Numbered from the stretch's first letter, positions 43,780 to 53,541 are shown. The stretch: 64,000 nucleotides of DNA from JAEUOS01 sp965279115 (GCA_965279115.1 OZ257137.1:1736001-1800000); one strand, 5' to 3'. A program made the numbers and translations. Notes: a model not told the origin generated them from the letters alone.

Positions 43780-45515
43780 AAGCGGAAGGTCGCGCCGCGC
43801 CCCGGCGCCGCCGCGGCGGAGATCCTGCCGCCGTGGCGCTCCACCAGGCGCTTGACGATCGCCAGCCCGGCGCCGGTGCTTTCGATACCCGGATCGTTGT
43901 GCAGCCGGGTGAACAGGCTGAACAGGTGCTCGGCATGCCGCATGTCGAAGCCGATGCCGTTGTCGCGCACGAAGTATTCGACCCCGTGCTCGCCGCGCTC
44001 CATGCCGACCTCCACCTGCGGATAGGCAGAGCGCGCCGAATACTTGCAGGCGTTGTCCATCAGGTTCAGGAAGATCTGCCGCAGCATGGTGGCGTCGGCC
44101 ACGGCCTCGCCGAGCGGCTGCAATGACAGGAGGGTGACGGGATAGCGCTCGCGCAGCTCGGCGGCGATCTCGCGCAGCATGGCGTCCAGGTCCACCGGCC
44201 GGCGCACCAGTTCGCTCTTGCCCAGGCGGGAATACTCCAGCACCCCGTCGATGAGCCGGCTCATGCGCTGGCTGCTGCCGGTGATGCGCTCGATATAGTC
44301 GCGCGCCTCCGGGTCGATGCCGGGACCGAGGCTTTCCTTCAGCAGGCCGCCGAAGCCGACCATGCTTCTCAGCGGCGCGCGCAGGTCGTGCGAGATGGTG
44401 TAGCTGAAGCTTTCGAGCTCGCGGTTGGCGGCCTCCAGCTCGGCGGTGCGCGCACGCACGCGCTCTTCCAGCGACGCATTGAGCGCCGCCACCTCCGCTT
44501 CAGCGCGGCGTCTCTCGGTGATGTCGGAAAACGACCAGACGCGGCCGAACAGCACGCCGTTCTGCATGAGCGGCTCGGTATAGCGCTCGAAGGTGCGGCC
44601 GTCCTTGAACTCGATCCAGTCGGTATCCACCGCCTCGGACTCGTAGAGCGACATCACCCGGTTGATGAATGCCTCCGGGTCCTTCACCTGCGCCACCACG
44701 TGGCCGAGCATGGCCTGGTCGTCCTTGCGGTCGAGCAGCGCCTGCGGAATGCGCCACAGCTCGGCGAAACGGCGATTGGTGAGCAGTACGCGGCCCTGCC
44801 TGTCCACCGCGAGAATGCCGTCCGCGGTGGCGCCAAGCACGCCCTGCAACTCGGCCTGGCTGGCTTCGAGCAGGACGTTGCGCTCGGCGAGCGCCTCACC
44901 AAGCTCGCGTACCTCGGCGATCTGTTCCCGATGCCCACGCGCGAAAAAGGCGATCAGGCTGGCCGACAGCGCCAGCGCGATGCACAGCACATACCAGCGC
45001 ATCAGCGGATAGGTGGGCGGGCCGGGCGGCATCCAGCCCTGCCATTCCGCCAGCACCATCGCCAGCGTGGCGGCGGCAGTCAACAGGGCCACGCCGATGG
45101 CGGCACGCGCGTTGAACATCCAGCCCGCCAGCAGGACCAGCACCGGATAGACCACCGGGGTGGAGGACGACATGCCCCCCAGGACGACGCACGCCACCGT
45201 GGCCATCACCCAGATGCCGACGCTCATCACCCAAACGCCGACGCGCGTCTTGCCGCGCACAATGAACACCAGTGACGCCAGCGACACCAGGCCGAAGGGG
45301 ATGGCGGTGATCATGCGGTGTGTCTGGCCCTCGGCGAAAACCCCGAGCGCGATCACGTAGATCACCACCGTGGCGAGAATGAAGCCGATCGATGTCTTGA
45401 GGAATACCTTCGAAGGCCCCCATTCGATGACGGAATCGCCAGCCCCCGCCTGCCTCCCGGCCGCCTGCAGCGTCAACGCCTTTCCCCCTGTGTATGGCGG
45501 CGCCACCTTTGGCAT
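43770..45515 (-). CDS. PAS-containing membrane sensor histidine kinase (paralogue of 17711 and 19106 kinases)
   Basis: The 581-residue kinase has a six-helix N-terminal membrane domain with the fingerprint LLAGWM and EWQGWMPPGPPTYP, one PAS domain (TADGILAVDRQGRVLLTNRRF), a coiled-coil, H-box [15 protein letters not shown]-box, DNGIGF and GAGLAIV. It has no receiver domain and no adjacent response regulator. Start is ATG 45515 with GGGGAGG upstream (a TTG at 45533 is an alternative). Its 3' end overlaps the ECF sigma gene by 10 bases in convergent orientation. Similarity to the pair at 17.7-21.2 kb implies recent duplication. Confidence 0.9.
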   Translation of the reverse strand: MPKVAPPYTGGKALTLQAAGRQAGAGDSVIEWGPSKVFLKTSIGFILATVVIYVIALGVFAEGQTHRMITAIPFGLVSLASLVFIVRGKTRVGVWVMSVGIWVMATVACVVLGGMSSSTPVVYPVLVLLAGWMFNARAAIGVALLTAAATLAMVLAEWQGWMPPGPPTYPLMRWYVLCIALALSASLIAFFARGHREQIAEVRELGEALAERNVLLEASQAELQGVLGATADGILAVDRQGRVLLTNRRFAELWRIPQALLDRKDDQAMLGHVVAQVKDPEAFINRVMSLYESEAVDTDWIEFKDGRTFERYTEPLMQNGVLFGRVWSFSDITERRRAEAEVAALNASLEERVRARTAELEAANRELESFSYTISHDLRAPLRSMVGFGGLLKESLGPGIDPEARDYIERITGSSQRMSRLIDGVLEYSRLGKSELVRRPVDLDAMLREIAAELRERYPVTLLSLQPLGEAVADATMLRQIFLNLMDNACKYSARSAYPQVEVGMERGEHGVEYFVRDNGIGFDMRHAEHLFSLFTRLHNDPGIESTGAGLAIVKRLVERHGGRISAAAAPGRGATFRFHL

Positions 45516-45679
45516 GCGGCCGCGCCTCCCCAATTAGAGCCCATTTCGGTGTGCAGGGTATGCGCGGAACATGCGGCGTGTCCGGTACCAGACAAAATGA
45601 TGGGCATGGCGGGCGTGCCGACCCGGTGCGCGCGGGTTCGGTTACATTTCCCGGCTCTGCTTCCTGCCATGACTCCCCG

Positions 45680-46336
45680 ATGGACACGACCATGCCCAGC
45701 CCGCCGCTCAACTTCCTGGACCTGCCGAAGGACTTTGCCGAACTGGTGGCGCCATCGCGCACCGCGCTGGTGTTGTGGGACCTGCAAAAGGGACTCGCCG
45801 GCAAGGCCCCCAACCTGGCCACGCTCAAGGCCAACGCCGCCATGCTGATCGCCGCGGCGGACGCGGCCGGCGTGCTGGTGGCCTGGAGCGAGCACACCTT
45901 TCCGCCGCTGGACCAGCTCTCCGGCCATTGGCTTCGGTGGATGATGAAGCGCCAGAACGTGGCGCGACCGGAGGACCTGAAACCGATGTTCCAGGCCGGC
46001 AGCGAGGAGGTGGAGTGGCTGGACGGTTTCCAGCCGCGGCCGCACCACCTGGTGCTGAAAAAGCAGCAGCCTTCGCTGTTTTTCAACACGCCCTTCGACC
46101 ACCACCTGCGCATCAAGGGCATACGCACCATCGTGCTGGCCGGTTTTGCCACCGACATCGGCATCGACTTCACCGTCCGCCACGGCAATGCGCTGGGCTA
46201 CCACGCGGTCGTCGCCGAGGACGCCTGCGGCGCCTATGCGCAGGCCAACCACGAGCGCAGCATCGCGTTTTTGCGCGACTGGGCCGAGGTGGCGGGCACG
46301 GCTGCGATCGTGGCGCAGTGGTCCGGCGCAAAATAG
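45680..46336 (+). CDS. Isochorismatase-like hydrolase lacking the catalytic Cys
   Basis: This 218-residue isochorismatase-fold protein has D34 (LVLWDLQKG) and K128 (KKQQPSLFF), two of the three residues of the Asp-Lys-Cys triad. At the Cys position, in the segment FATDIGIDFTVRHG, Gly is found (G161). Cys-less members of the fold, such as PhzD-type isochorismatases, hydrolyse enol ethers without a covalent intermediate, while amidases need the Cys. The enzyme is therefore more likely to hydrolyse a non-amide substrate or to be altered in activity. No good ribosome-binding site precedes ATG 45680; ATG 45692 is an alternative. A Bug gene follows. Confidence 0.82.
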   Translation: MDTTMPSPPLNFLDLPKDFAELVAPSRTALVLWDLQKGLAGKAPNLATLKANAAMLIAAADAAGVLVAWSEHTFPPLDQLSGHWLRWMMKRQNVARPEDLKPMFQAGSEEVEWLDGFQPRPHHLVLKKQQPSLFFNTPFDHHLRIKGIRTIVLAGFATDIGIDFTVRHGNALGYHAVVAEDACGAYAQANHERSIAFLRDWAEVAGTAAIVAQWSGAK

Positions 46337-46407
46337 CGCAAGCGCAACTGGCGATCCGCCACGCCGCCAACCAACAACAACACGAAGAATTCTCACGGAG
46401 ACCCCTC

Positions 46408-47379
46408 ATGAGCCCATTTTTGCGACCCATGGCGCGCACCGCGGCGCTGCTGCTGTGCGCCCTCTTCACCCACGCCGCCCTGGCGCAGGCCTGGCCCGCG
46501 CGCACGGTGACCCTCATCAACCCCTACCCGCCCGGCGGCGGCGCCGACGTGGTGGCGCGCGCGCTGGCGCGCGAGCTGGGCGAGATCTGGAAGCAGCCGG
46601 TGATCGTCGAGAGCAAGCCCGGCGCCGGCACCACCATCTCCGCCGCCTTCGTCGCGCGTGCCGCACCGGATGGCTACACCCTGCTGCTTTCCACCAGCCA
46701 GCACGCCATCGCCCCGGCGCTGTTCCGGAACCTCTCCTACGACATCGTGGCCAACCTGACCTCGATCTCGGTGGTGTCGGAAAGCCCGATGTTCCTGGTG
46801 GTGCGCCCGGACCGCGGCATCAACAGCCTGGCCGACCTGGTGGCAAGACTCAAGCAGAACAGCGCGGCGATGAACTATTCGTCCTCCGGCCCGGCCGGCC
46901 TGCCGCACCTGGCTGGCGCGTTCCTGAACCAGATGACCGGATCGACGGCGGCGCACATCCCTTTTTCCGGCACGGCGCCGGCGCTCACCGCGCTTTTGGG
47001 CGGGCAGGTGGATTTCCTGTTTGCCGATACGTCAGCAGTGCCGCAGATCACCGCCGGCAAGGTGCGCGCGCTGGCGGTGACTTCGACCGCACGTCTGACC
47101 GCCCTGCCCGAGGTGCCGACCATGGCGGAAACCCTGCCGGGATTCCAGTTCACGGTATGGACCGGCCTGGACGCGCCGACCGGCACGCCGCGCGCGGTGA
47201 TCGACCAGGTGTACGAAGCAGTGCAGAAGGCGCTCGCCACCCCGGCGATGAAGAAGATGTTCGCCGAGACCTCGCGCACCGCCTCCGCCATCACGCCCGA
47301 CCAGTTTGCCGCCTTCAAGGCGGCTGAAGTGCAGAAGTACCAGAAGCTCGCGCGCGAGGCGGGCATCAAGGCGGAGTAG
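46408..47379 (+). CDS. Bug/TctC-family periplasmic receptor (6 of 8)
   Basis: The 323-residue receptor has a signal peptide ending LAQA, and its ligand loop is NPYPPGGGADVVAR; Asn replaces the usual Val before the Pro. SSSGPAGLPHLAG and IPFSGTAPALTA are the later blocks. CGGAGA lies before ATG 46408; a longer frame from 45775 is a shadow of the isochorismatase-like gene. It follows that gene by 71 bases on the same strand, suggesting joint uptake and hydrolysis of one compound. It converges on the DUF3943 gene with a 12-base gap. Confidence 0.92.
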   Translation: MSPFLRPMARTAALLLCALFTHAALAQAWPARTVTLINPYPPGGGADVVARALARELGEIWKQPVIVESKPGAGTTISAAFVARAAPDGYTLLLSTSQHAIAPALFRNLSYDIVANLTSISVVSESPMFLVVRPDRGINSLADLVARLKQNSAAMNYSSSGPAGLPHLAGAFLNQMTGSTAAHIPFSGTAPALTALLGGQVDFLFADTSAVPQITAGKVRALAVTSTARLTALPEVPTMAETLPGFQFTVWTGLDAPTGTPRAVIDQVYEAVQKALATPAMKKMFAETSRTASAITPDQFAAFKAAEVQKYQKLAREAGIKAE

Positions 47380-47391
47380 GCCGCCGCCCCG

Positions 47392-48873
47392 TCAGCGCCA
47401 GTCCACCGCGCCGAAGCTGTCGTGGCCCAGCAGGGTGTAGTAGATGCCGATGGTGCCGCGCACCTGGGTCAGGTCGGCCAGGTCCGGAAAGGCCGCATCG
47501 CGGCGCGTACCCACGTAGCGGACCGATACACCGTGCCGGCCGGAGACGCGCCAGGTGGCCGCCGCCTCGATGCGCGCCACGTTGGTACGGCCGCGTTGCT
47601 CGGCCGCATGCGGCACCAGGTAGTCGCGCGCGGTGAGGTCGATGGCGGCCTTGTCGCCGAAACTCATGCGCAAGGCGATGAGCGCCTGCGGCGAGGTGCC
47701 GTAGTTGTAGTCGCGCACGCCCGGCACACCATGCAGGGTGCCCACCGCCGTGTAGCCCACCCCGAGGAGCACCGTGCCCTGCAGGGCGATGTTGTTCGAC
47801 AGCCAGGCCTGGCCGGTGGTGCCCACCGACAGCGCGGTTGAGGAAACGCGGAAGATCTGCGGCGCGAAATAGTCGTAGCTGCCATACAGGCCGGCCACGC
47901 CGCGATAGTTCTTGCCGACCGCATAGTCGCGCCCGATCAGAAGCCCGCGGGTGGTGAGGTTCTCGAAACCGTTGGCGGTGGTGGCCGTGCCCTGGAAACT
48001 GAAGTAGTCGAACGGGCGCTTGTATTCGTAGTCGGCCTTGCCGGGCAGGCCGTAGTCCATCGAGAAGTCGATCAGCGCCTGGTCGCGCTTGAGCCCCGTG
48101 GTGGAGGTGCCGGCGCGGTTTTGCGCGGTACCGGAAAAGCCCACCTGCAGGCGGCTCGAATAGGCCGGGTCGCGGCTGGCGAACACCGGCGTGAAACGCT
48201 CGCCGAATGCGAGCCGGTTGAAGCCGGTGGCAAGCGAGATCGCCGCGGCCGCCAGCTCGCGCCAGAAGCGCGGCGTGCTGTCCTGCTCCAGCACCAGGCT
48301 GGACATGCGGAACAACGCCTCGCCCAGGAAGCTGCCGCCGATGCCGGTGTTGATCTGGTCGTTTTTCGACGGCGGGGTCTTTTCCCCGGCGACCTCCCAG
48401 GCGAGGCTGCCGGCGAAGGTGTAGCCGAGCGACTCCCAGTAGTTGAGCCCGGCCGCACGCGCGAAGCCGTGGTACATCGAACCCTGGTAAGGGTGGCCGA
48501 GCTGGTTGGTCTGGTAGGGGTCGTTGTCGACCACCCAGGGGCCGCGCAGGTTGCGCCGCACCGATGCGCCCGTGACGTTGTAGTCGTCGCTGTAGCGCCG
48601 GTTGACGCGGTTCAGGAGGAAGTCGAAGCCGATGATTTCCAGCGCGGGAATCGCGTGGCTTTTGCGCTGCTCGATCACGGCGGCGGTGTCAACCCGGCCG
48701 GCACCGGCGCCCGGTGGCACCGCCTCGCGCGGCGGAATCTCCGGCAGCAGGGACATGGCCGGCGTGGCGCCCTGCTGCGCGAACGCCTGGGCCACCGCAA
48801 CACAACACAATGCGATGGCGGCACGGCGCAGGTGTCTTGCGACGGGCGTACTGAAAGGCGCGGTTATGTTCAT
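47392..48873 (-). CDS. DUF3943-domain outer-membrane-like protein
   Basis: The 493-residue protein has a signal peptide (cleavage near AQAFAQ), then the DUF3943 block with NQLGHPYQGSMYHGFARAAGLNYWESLGYTF, in which GHPYQGS and the WES segment are diagnostic. The remainder alternates in beta-strand-like stretches with Gly/Tyr/Asn turns (DYGLPGKADYEYKRP, VGTTGQAWLSNN), consistent with an outer-membrane barrel. Its end (GAVDWR) is not the usual C-terminal aromatic signature. Function is unknown. A 174-base gap lies upstream, then the MBL-fold gene starts on the same strand. Confidence 0.82.
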   Translation of the reverse strand: MNITAPFSTPVARHLRRAAIALCCVAVAQAFAQQGATPAMSLLPEIPPREAVPPGAGAGRVDTAAVIEQRKSHAIPALEIIGFDFLLNRVNRRYSDDYNVTGASVRRNLRGPWVVDNDPYQTNQLGHPYQGSMYHGFARAAGLNYWESLGYTFAGSLAWEVAGEKTPPSKNDQINTGIGGSFLGEALFRMSSLVLEQDSTPRFWRELAAAAISLATGFNRLAFGERFTPVFASRDPAYSSRLQVGFSGTAQNRAGTSTTGLKRDQALIDFSMDYGLPGKADYEYKRPFDYFSFQGTATTANGFENLTTRGLLIGRDYAVGKNYRGVAGLYGSYDYFAPQIFRVSSTALSVGTTGQAWLSNNIALQGTVLLGVGYTAVGTLHGVPGVRDYNYGTSPQALIALRMSFGDKAAIDLTARDYLVPHAAEQRGRTNVARIEAAATWRVSGRHGVSVRYVGTRRDAAFPDLADLTQVRGTIGIYYTLLGHDSFGAVDWR

Positions 48874-49047
48874 TACCGCACACTAGTGCGCACAGTGGGT
48901 GCGGACAAGCGCCGCTGCCGCAATAACAACACCGCCGCAACTATGACCGCCTATGTTCGATTTCGCACAGACATGCACACGAACTTGCGCACCCTGACCG
49001 GTGGTGCGAGACGCGCTGAAACGGCGGCGCGCCAGGGCTTCAATCGT

Positions 49048-50172
49048 TCAATCGAGTGGCCACGGCACCGACTTCGGCAGGGTTTGCGGCAGCGGCTCGG
49101 GCGGCGGCGCGGCCTTCACCACCACCTGATCGACTGCGCGCCACCAGGGTGTGACGCGCTCCGCATGCGCCGGTTCGGCCGCTTCGCCCAGGCGCGGCAT
49201 GATGAGTTGCCCGCTGTGAGCGGGTGCCAGTTCCAGCAGTGTTTCGGCCGGCTCGTCCCAGGCATGGGTGGAAAGGCTAAAGGTGCCCCAGTGCACCGGC
49301 AGGAAAGCGCCGCCGCCCAGCAGGTCGAGCGCCTGCAGGGCATTCCTGGGGCCGAGGTGGATGTGTCCCCATGAGGGGTGGAAGGCGCCCACCTCCAGCA
49401 TGACCAGGTCGAACGGCCCGAGGCGCGCGCGGATCTGCGCGTACTCGGGCGTGAGGCCGGTGTCGCCGCTGAAGAACACCCGGTGCTTTGATGTGCGGAT
49501 CGCCAGCGAACTCCACAGCGTGGCGTTGCGGTCCTTCAAGCCGCGGCCGGAAAAATGTTGCGAGGGAGCAGCGGTGATTTCCAGCTCGCCGTGCGGCAGG
49601 CGCCAGCTTTGCCACCAGTCAAGTTCGAAGATGCGTTCGGCCGGCACGCCCCAGGCCTGCAGGTGCGCGCCCACGCCTAGCGAGGTGACGAAGGGCACAT
49701 CGCTTTTGGCCAGCGCGCGGATGGTGGGGTAATCGAGGTGGTCGTAGTGGTCATGCGAGATCACCACCACATCCACCTGTGGCATGGCCTTGAGCGCCAC
49801 CGGCACCGGCTGAAAGCGCTTCGGGCCGATCAGGGTTGAAGGCGAGGCGCGCTTGCCCCACACCGGGTCGGTGAGGACGCGAAAGCCGTCGATTTCTATC
49901 AGCACGGTGGAATGCCCCAGCCAGGTGGCGCGCAGGCCCGAACCCGGCGGCTTGCGCCACGCCTCGAGCGGATTTCGCGCAGGCAACGGCCCGACCGGCA
50001 CCCGGCGATTGCCGCCGCCAAGAAAATCGGAAAGCGTGGGCGGTGCTGCCAGCGGGTCGCGCAGGTTCGGCAGGATGGGATGGATATTGGCGAAAGTTTC
50101 GCCGACCCAGCGCGGGGAAGCGCGCATGCGTTCCAGCCGTTCGCCTGCGGCGCGCTTGCCAAGTGACTTCAT
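49048..50172 (-). CDS. MBL-fold metallohydrolase (UlaG/NAPE-PLD-like)
   Basis: This 374-residue protein has a metallo-beta-lactamase domain with the metal motif SHDHYDHLD near residue 140, a further His in APSQHFSGRG, the Asp in FFSGDTG and a terminal His in FLPVHWGTF. The N-terminal layout (ATWLGHSTVLIEIDGFRVLTDPVW) is the NAPE-PLD/UlaG subfamily, which hydrolyses phosphodiesters or lactones. There is no signal peptide. GGAG precedes ATG 50172; a longer frame to 50445 has no support. It lies 106 bases downstream of the frameshifted amidohydrolase gene. Confidence 0.85.
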   Translation of the reverse strand: MKSLGKRAAGERLERMRASPRWVGETFANIHPILPNLRDPLAAPPTLSDFLGGGNRRVPVGPLPARNPLEAWRKPPGSGLRATWLGHSTVLIEIDGFRVLTDPVWGKRASPSTLIGPKRFQPVPVALKAMPQVDVVVISHDHYDHLDYPTIRALAKSDVPFVTSLGVGAHLQAWGVPAERIFELDWWQSWRLPHGELEITAAPSQHFSGRGLKDRNATLWSSLAIRTSKHRVFFSGDTGLTPEYAQIRARLGPFDLVMLEVGAFHPSWGHIHLGPRNALQALDLLGGGAFLPVHWGTFSLSTHAWDEPAETLLELAPAHSGQLIMPRLGEAAEPAHAERVTPWWRAVDQVVVKAAPPPEPLPQTLPKSVPWPLD

Positions 50173-50278
50173 GTGCCGTGCTCCGCGTGGGGAATGGGCT
50201 TGATATGCAGCAGGATGCGCGGTTTTCAAGGGCGCACTGACGGCGCCGGCATGCGCAGGGGCTGAAAAAGGCGTGCGG

Positions 50279-51785
50279 TCAGGTGAGCTTGACAAAGCGC
50301 TCCGCGGCGGCCGGCTCGCGCAGCGCCGCCTCGATGAGCGCGGCAAAGGCGGGCCGCTCGGCCGCCGCCTGCGCCTGGAAGGGCGCATTGGCCGGCGCCT
50401 CGGCGCGCAGCAGGGACTCGGCTTCGGCCAGCAGGTCATCCTCATTGACGGCCACGGCGCGCCCGTCGCGCAAAACCGGCGTACCGGCGACGATCACATC
50501 GCGCACGTTGGCGCCGGTTTCGTACATCACCAGGTGCGAGAACACGTCGCCACGCGGCCGCCATTCGAGCCCGCGGGTATCGATGAGTGCGATGTCGGCA
50601 CGCAAGCCCGGTGCGATCGTCCCGAGTTCGCCTGCCAGCCCCAGCACCCGCGCGCCGCCGGCGGTGGCGGCATGGAACGCGGCGCGCTCGCGGATCCAGG
50701 TGGCCTCACCGGTGCCGTGCACCCGGCTCAGGAGGCTCATCAGCCGGGCCTGGTCCAGGAGGCTGGCGACACCGCAGCTGGCGCTGTCGGTGCCAAGGGC
50801 GATGTTGATGCCCATGGCGAGGAGGCGCGCGGTGGGCTGCAAGCCGCTTCCCAAGTGCAGGTTGGAGTGCGGGTTGTGCACCACGTTGACGCCGCGCTCG
50901 GCGGCGAGCGTCATGTCGCGCTCGGTGCCCCACACGAAATGCGCGAACGAGGAGCGCGGGCCGACCAGGCCATAACGGTCGAGCAGGGCCACCAGGCTGC
51001 CGCCGGTGTCCTCAGGTGCCATCTGCAGTTGCGACTTGGCTTCCAGCAGGTGGGTGTGCAGGCCCATGGCGTGCTTTTCGGCATAGGCGCCGGTCATTTC
51101 CAAAAGGCGCAGCGTGCAGCGCTGCGGGCCATCCACGCCCAGCATGAGGTCGAGCCGCCCGTCCTTGCCGCGCCAGCCGGCCAGCGCGTCCATCAGTTCG
51201 AAATAGCCCTCCGGCGCCGGCTTGGCCATGGCGCGCCAGCGTTGCTGCACCGCCGGCGGCAGCTGCGTGCGGTCGATGGGCATGCTGTCGGGGTAGATGC
51301 GGTCGTCGTACATGGGCGCCACGGTGGCGCGGATGCCGATGTCGCGGTAGGCGCGGAGGGTGGCGTCGAGTGCCGCCACCGTGGGCAGCGCGCCGTCACG
51401 CACATGGTCGAGGTGGGCGGTGATGCCGTGCTTGAGCAGTTCCAGCGCGTGCAGTTGGGCTACGACGTAGTGGCCGCGCGCGTCGCGCGGGGCGCGCCGG
51501 GAACATGGCCTCGAGCACGAAGAGATCCAGCGGCGCGCCCGGCACCGTGCCGTGCAGCAGGGCCGCGTAGGAATGGCAGTGCGCGTTGACGAGCCCGGGG
51601 ATGGCCAGGCAGTGCGCGGCCTCGATGGCGGGCACATCGTGCCAGGCGGCGGGCAGGGGGGCGCCGGGTTCGGTGAGGGCAAAGATCCGGTCTCCGGCGA
51701 TCCAGATGTCGCGCCGGGGCGTGGCGGCGGCGCGGGCGTCGGCCAGCACCTCGGCGCCGCGGATGCACAGGGTGGGATAGGTCAC
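50279..51785 (-). pseudogene. TRZ/ATZ-type amidohydrolase split by a +1 frameshift
   Basis: Two overlapping frames together encode one cytosine-deaminase/chlorohydrolase-type amidohydrolase. The N-terminal part starts at GTG 51785 and contains PGLVNAHCHSYAAL (metal His). The frame breaks in the C4 run of the coding strand (51489-51492). Removing one C restores EAMFPARPRDARGHY and continues into the second frame, which has HTHLLE, FAHFVWG, NPHSNLHLGSG and GTDSASCG, all metal or active-site motifs. As sequenced the protein would end early. A base-call error in the run, slippage or a true mutation are all possible. The closest kin hydrolyse amino- or chloro-substituted heterocycles. Confidence 0.8.
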
Positions 51786-51883
51786 GGGCAGGTTCCTGCG
51801 AAAAGGGGAAACCTCGCCCGATGCAAGGGCGGTGCCAAAACGGCCTTTTTGCCGCCCGGCGCGCCTGGGCGAGTGCGCGGCGC

Positions 51884-52474
51884 CTACTCGTGCCCGCGCA
51901 GCCCCTGCAGGTCTTCGGTGTACTCGCCGTCGATCAGGATGAAGGCGATCTTCGCAGGCTTGGTGCCGCGGTTGCTCCAGGCGTGGTTGGTGCCGCGCTG
52001 CACCAGCACGTCGCCGGGGCCGAGCACGACTTCGGAATCGTCCAGCAGCATGGTGATTTCGCCTTCCAGCACGATGGCGTAATCGACCGTTTCGGTGCGG
52101 TGCATCATCGGGTGGCGGGCGTTCTTCTCGAAGGTGGACGCGGCCGCGTTGCCCATGCCGGCGAACAGTTCCTTGACGTTGCTGGCGTCGAACTTCTGCG
52201 TCGCGTCCGGCACCAGGGTGTTGATGCGGATGACGGTGCCGCGCTGGGTGGGCAACTGGCGGCGCGGACCCAGCGTGGGCTCGGCCTCCACCGGCGCGAT
52301 GCGCGCGGGGGTTTCCATGGTGCGCCACACGTCGGTGGAGGCGTAGCCGGGGCGCAGTTCGGAGGTATGCACGAAGGGCGCGGCGCCGTCGGAGTGGACG
52401 ACGGCCTTGCCGTCACTGTCGTGGCCGGTGACGACGCGCCGCACATAGCCGGGCTGGCCTGGAAGGGTGCTCAT
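51884..52474 (-). CDS. Cupin-domain protein (second paralogue)
   Basis: This 196-residue cupin resembles the first gene in this window. It has motif 1 as HPMMHRTETVDY and the second as GPGDVLVQRGTNHAWSN, and shares the LEGEI block. It starts at ATG 52474 with AAAGGGAAC upstream. Unlike the first copy it lies in a same-strand group with a Bug receptor (11 bases upstream) and the amidohydrolase downstream (98 bases), so it may act on an organic acid or its derivative. The exact activity is unknown. Confidence 0.85.
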   Translation of the reverse strand: MSTLPGQPGYVRRVVTGHDSDGKAVVHSDGAAPFVHTSELRPGYASTDVWRTMETPARIAPVEAEPTLGPRRQLPTQRGTVIRINTLVPDATQKFDASNVKELFAGMGNAAASTFEKNARHPMMHRTETVDYAIVLEGEITMLLDDSEVVLGPGDVLVQRGTNHAWSNRGTKPAKIAFILIDGEYTEDLQGLRGHE

Positions 52475-52485
52475 GGTTGTTCCCT

Positions 52486-53460
52486 TTACTGCACTTCGAT
52501 CTTGCGGGTGGTGACAATGCGCGCCCACTTGGTGATTTCGCCTTCGACAAACTTGCCCATCTCGTCCGGGCTGGTGGAAACGGCCGTGCCGCCGAATTCG
52601 GTGAAGCGTTGCTGCACCTCGGGCTGGGCCAGCACCTTGCGGATTTCGCGGTTCAGTTTTTCCACCACGGGTGCGGGCAGGCCGGTGGGGCCGGCGATGC
52701 CGAGGAAGGACGCCGCCTCGTAGCCGGGGAAGGTTTCCGCCACCGCCGGCACGCCGGGCAACTGCGCAGAACGCGCGGGTGAAGTGATGGCCAGAGCGCG
52801 CACCTTGCCGGCCTTGAGCTGCGGCGCCACCACCGAGAGCGTGTTGAAGGCTACGTCCACCTTGCTGCCACCCATCAGTTCCGTCAATGGCTGCGAGCCG
52901 CCCTTGAAGGGGATGTGCGTCATGTCGATGCCGGCGGTGGCCTCGAACAGCCCGGTGGCCAGGTGGAACAGCGAGCCCACCCCGGCGGAGGAATAGTTGA
53001 GCTTGCCCGGCTGCGCCTTGGCCCCCGCCACCAGATCGCCCAGGGTCTTGAACGGCGACTCCGCGCCGACGGCCACCACCAGCGGGTAGGAGATCATCAT
53101 CGAGACCCAGTTATAGCTCTTGACGGGGTCGAACGGGAGCTTCTTGGCGGTGGCCGCCATGGTGGGGAAGGCGCCGCTCACCAGGAGCAGCGTGTAGCCG
53201 TCCGGCTTGGCGCGCGCCACCGCCTCGGCCGCGATGACACCGTTGCCGCCGGGGCGGTTTTCGATCACCAGCGGCTGACCCAGCCCGGATTCGAGCCGCT
53301 GGCCCACCAGGCGCACGACGATATCCGCGTTGCCGCCGGCGGCAAAGCTGTTGATGACGGTGATGGGGCGGGTGGGGAAGTCTTGCGCGGCGGCGGGGAG
53401 CGCGGCGTTGAAGAGCGTGACGGACACGGCGCTCAGCGCGAAACGGAAACGAAAGGTCAT
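52486..53460 (-). CDS. Bug/TctC-family periplasmic receptor (7 of 8)
   Basis: The 324-residue receptor has a signal peptide ending PAAAQ and the ligand loop NSFAAGGNADIVVR, with Asn-Ser at the start of the loop instead of Val-Pro, the most divergent loop of the eight. GVGSLFHLA and IPFKGGSQPLTE follow. ATG 53460 is used; an upstream in-frame start is weaker. It precedes the second cupin by 11 bases on the same strand, giving a Bug-cupin-amidohydrolase group. Confidence 0.9.
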   Translation of the reverse strand: MTFRFRFALSAVSVTLFNAALPAAAQDFPTRPITVINSFAAGGNADIVVRLVGQRLESGLGQPLVIENRPGGNGVIAAEAVARAKPDGYTLLLVSGAFPTMAATAKKLPFDPVKSYNWVSMMISYPLVVAVGAESPFKTLGDLVAGAKAQPGKLNYSSAGVGSLFHLATGLFEATAGIDMTHIPFKGGSQPLTELMGGSKVDVAFNTLSVVAPQLKAGKVRALAITSPARSAQLPGVPAVAETFPGYEAASFLGIAGPTGLPAPVVEKLNREIRKVLAQPEVQQRFTEFGGTAVSTSPDEMGKFVEGEITKWARIVTTRKIEVQ

Positions 53461-53541
53461 GAATTGTCCCAATGGGTTTTGAATGGAAGAAAACACCATA
53501 GCAAGTAGCTGCTCATTACAGCACCAATCCCCTGCCGCCAA

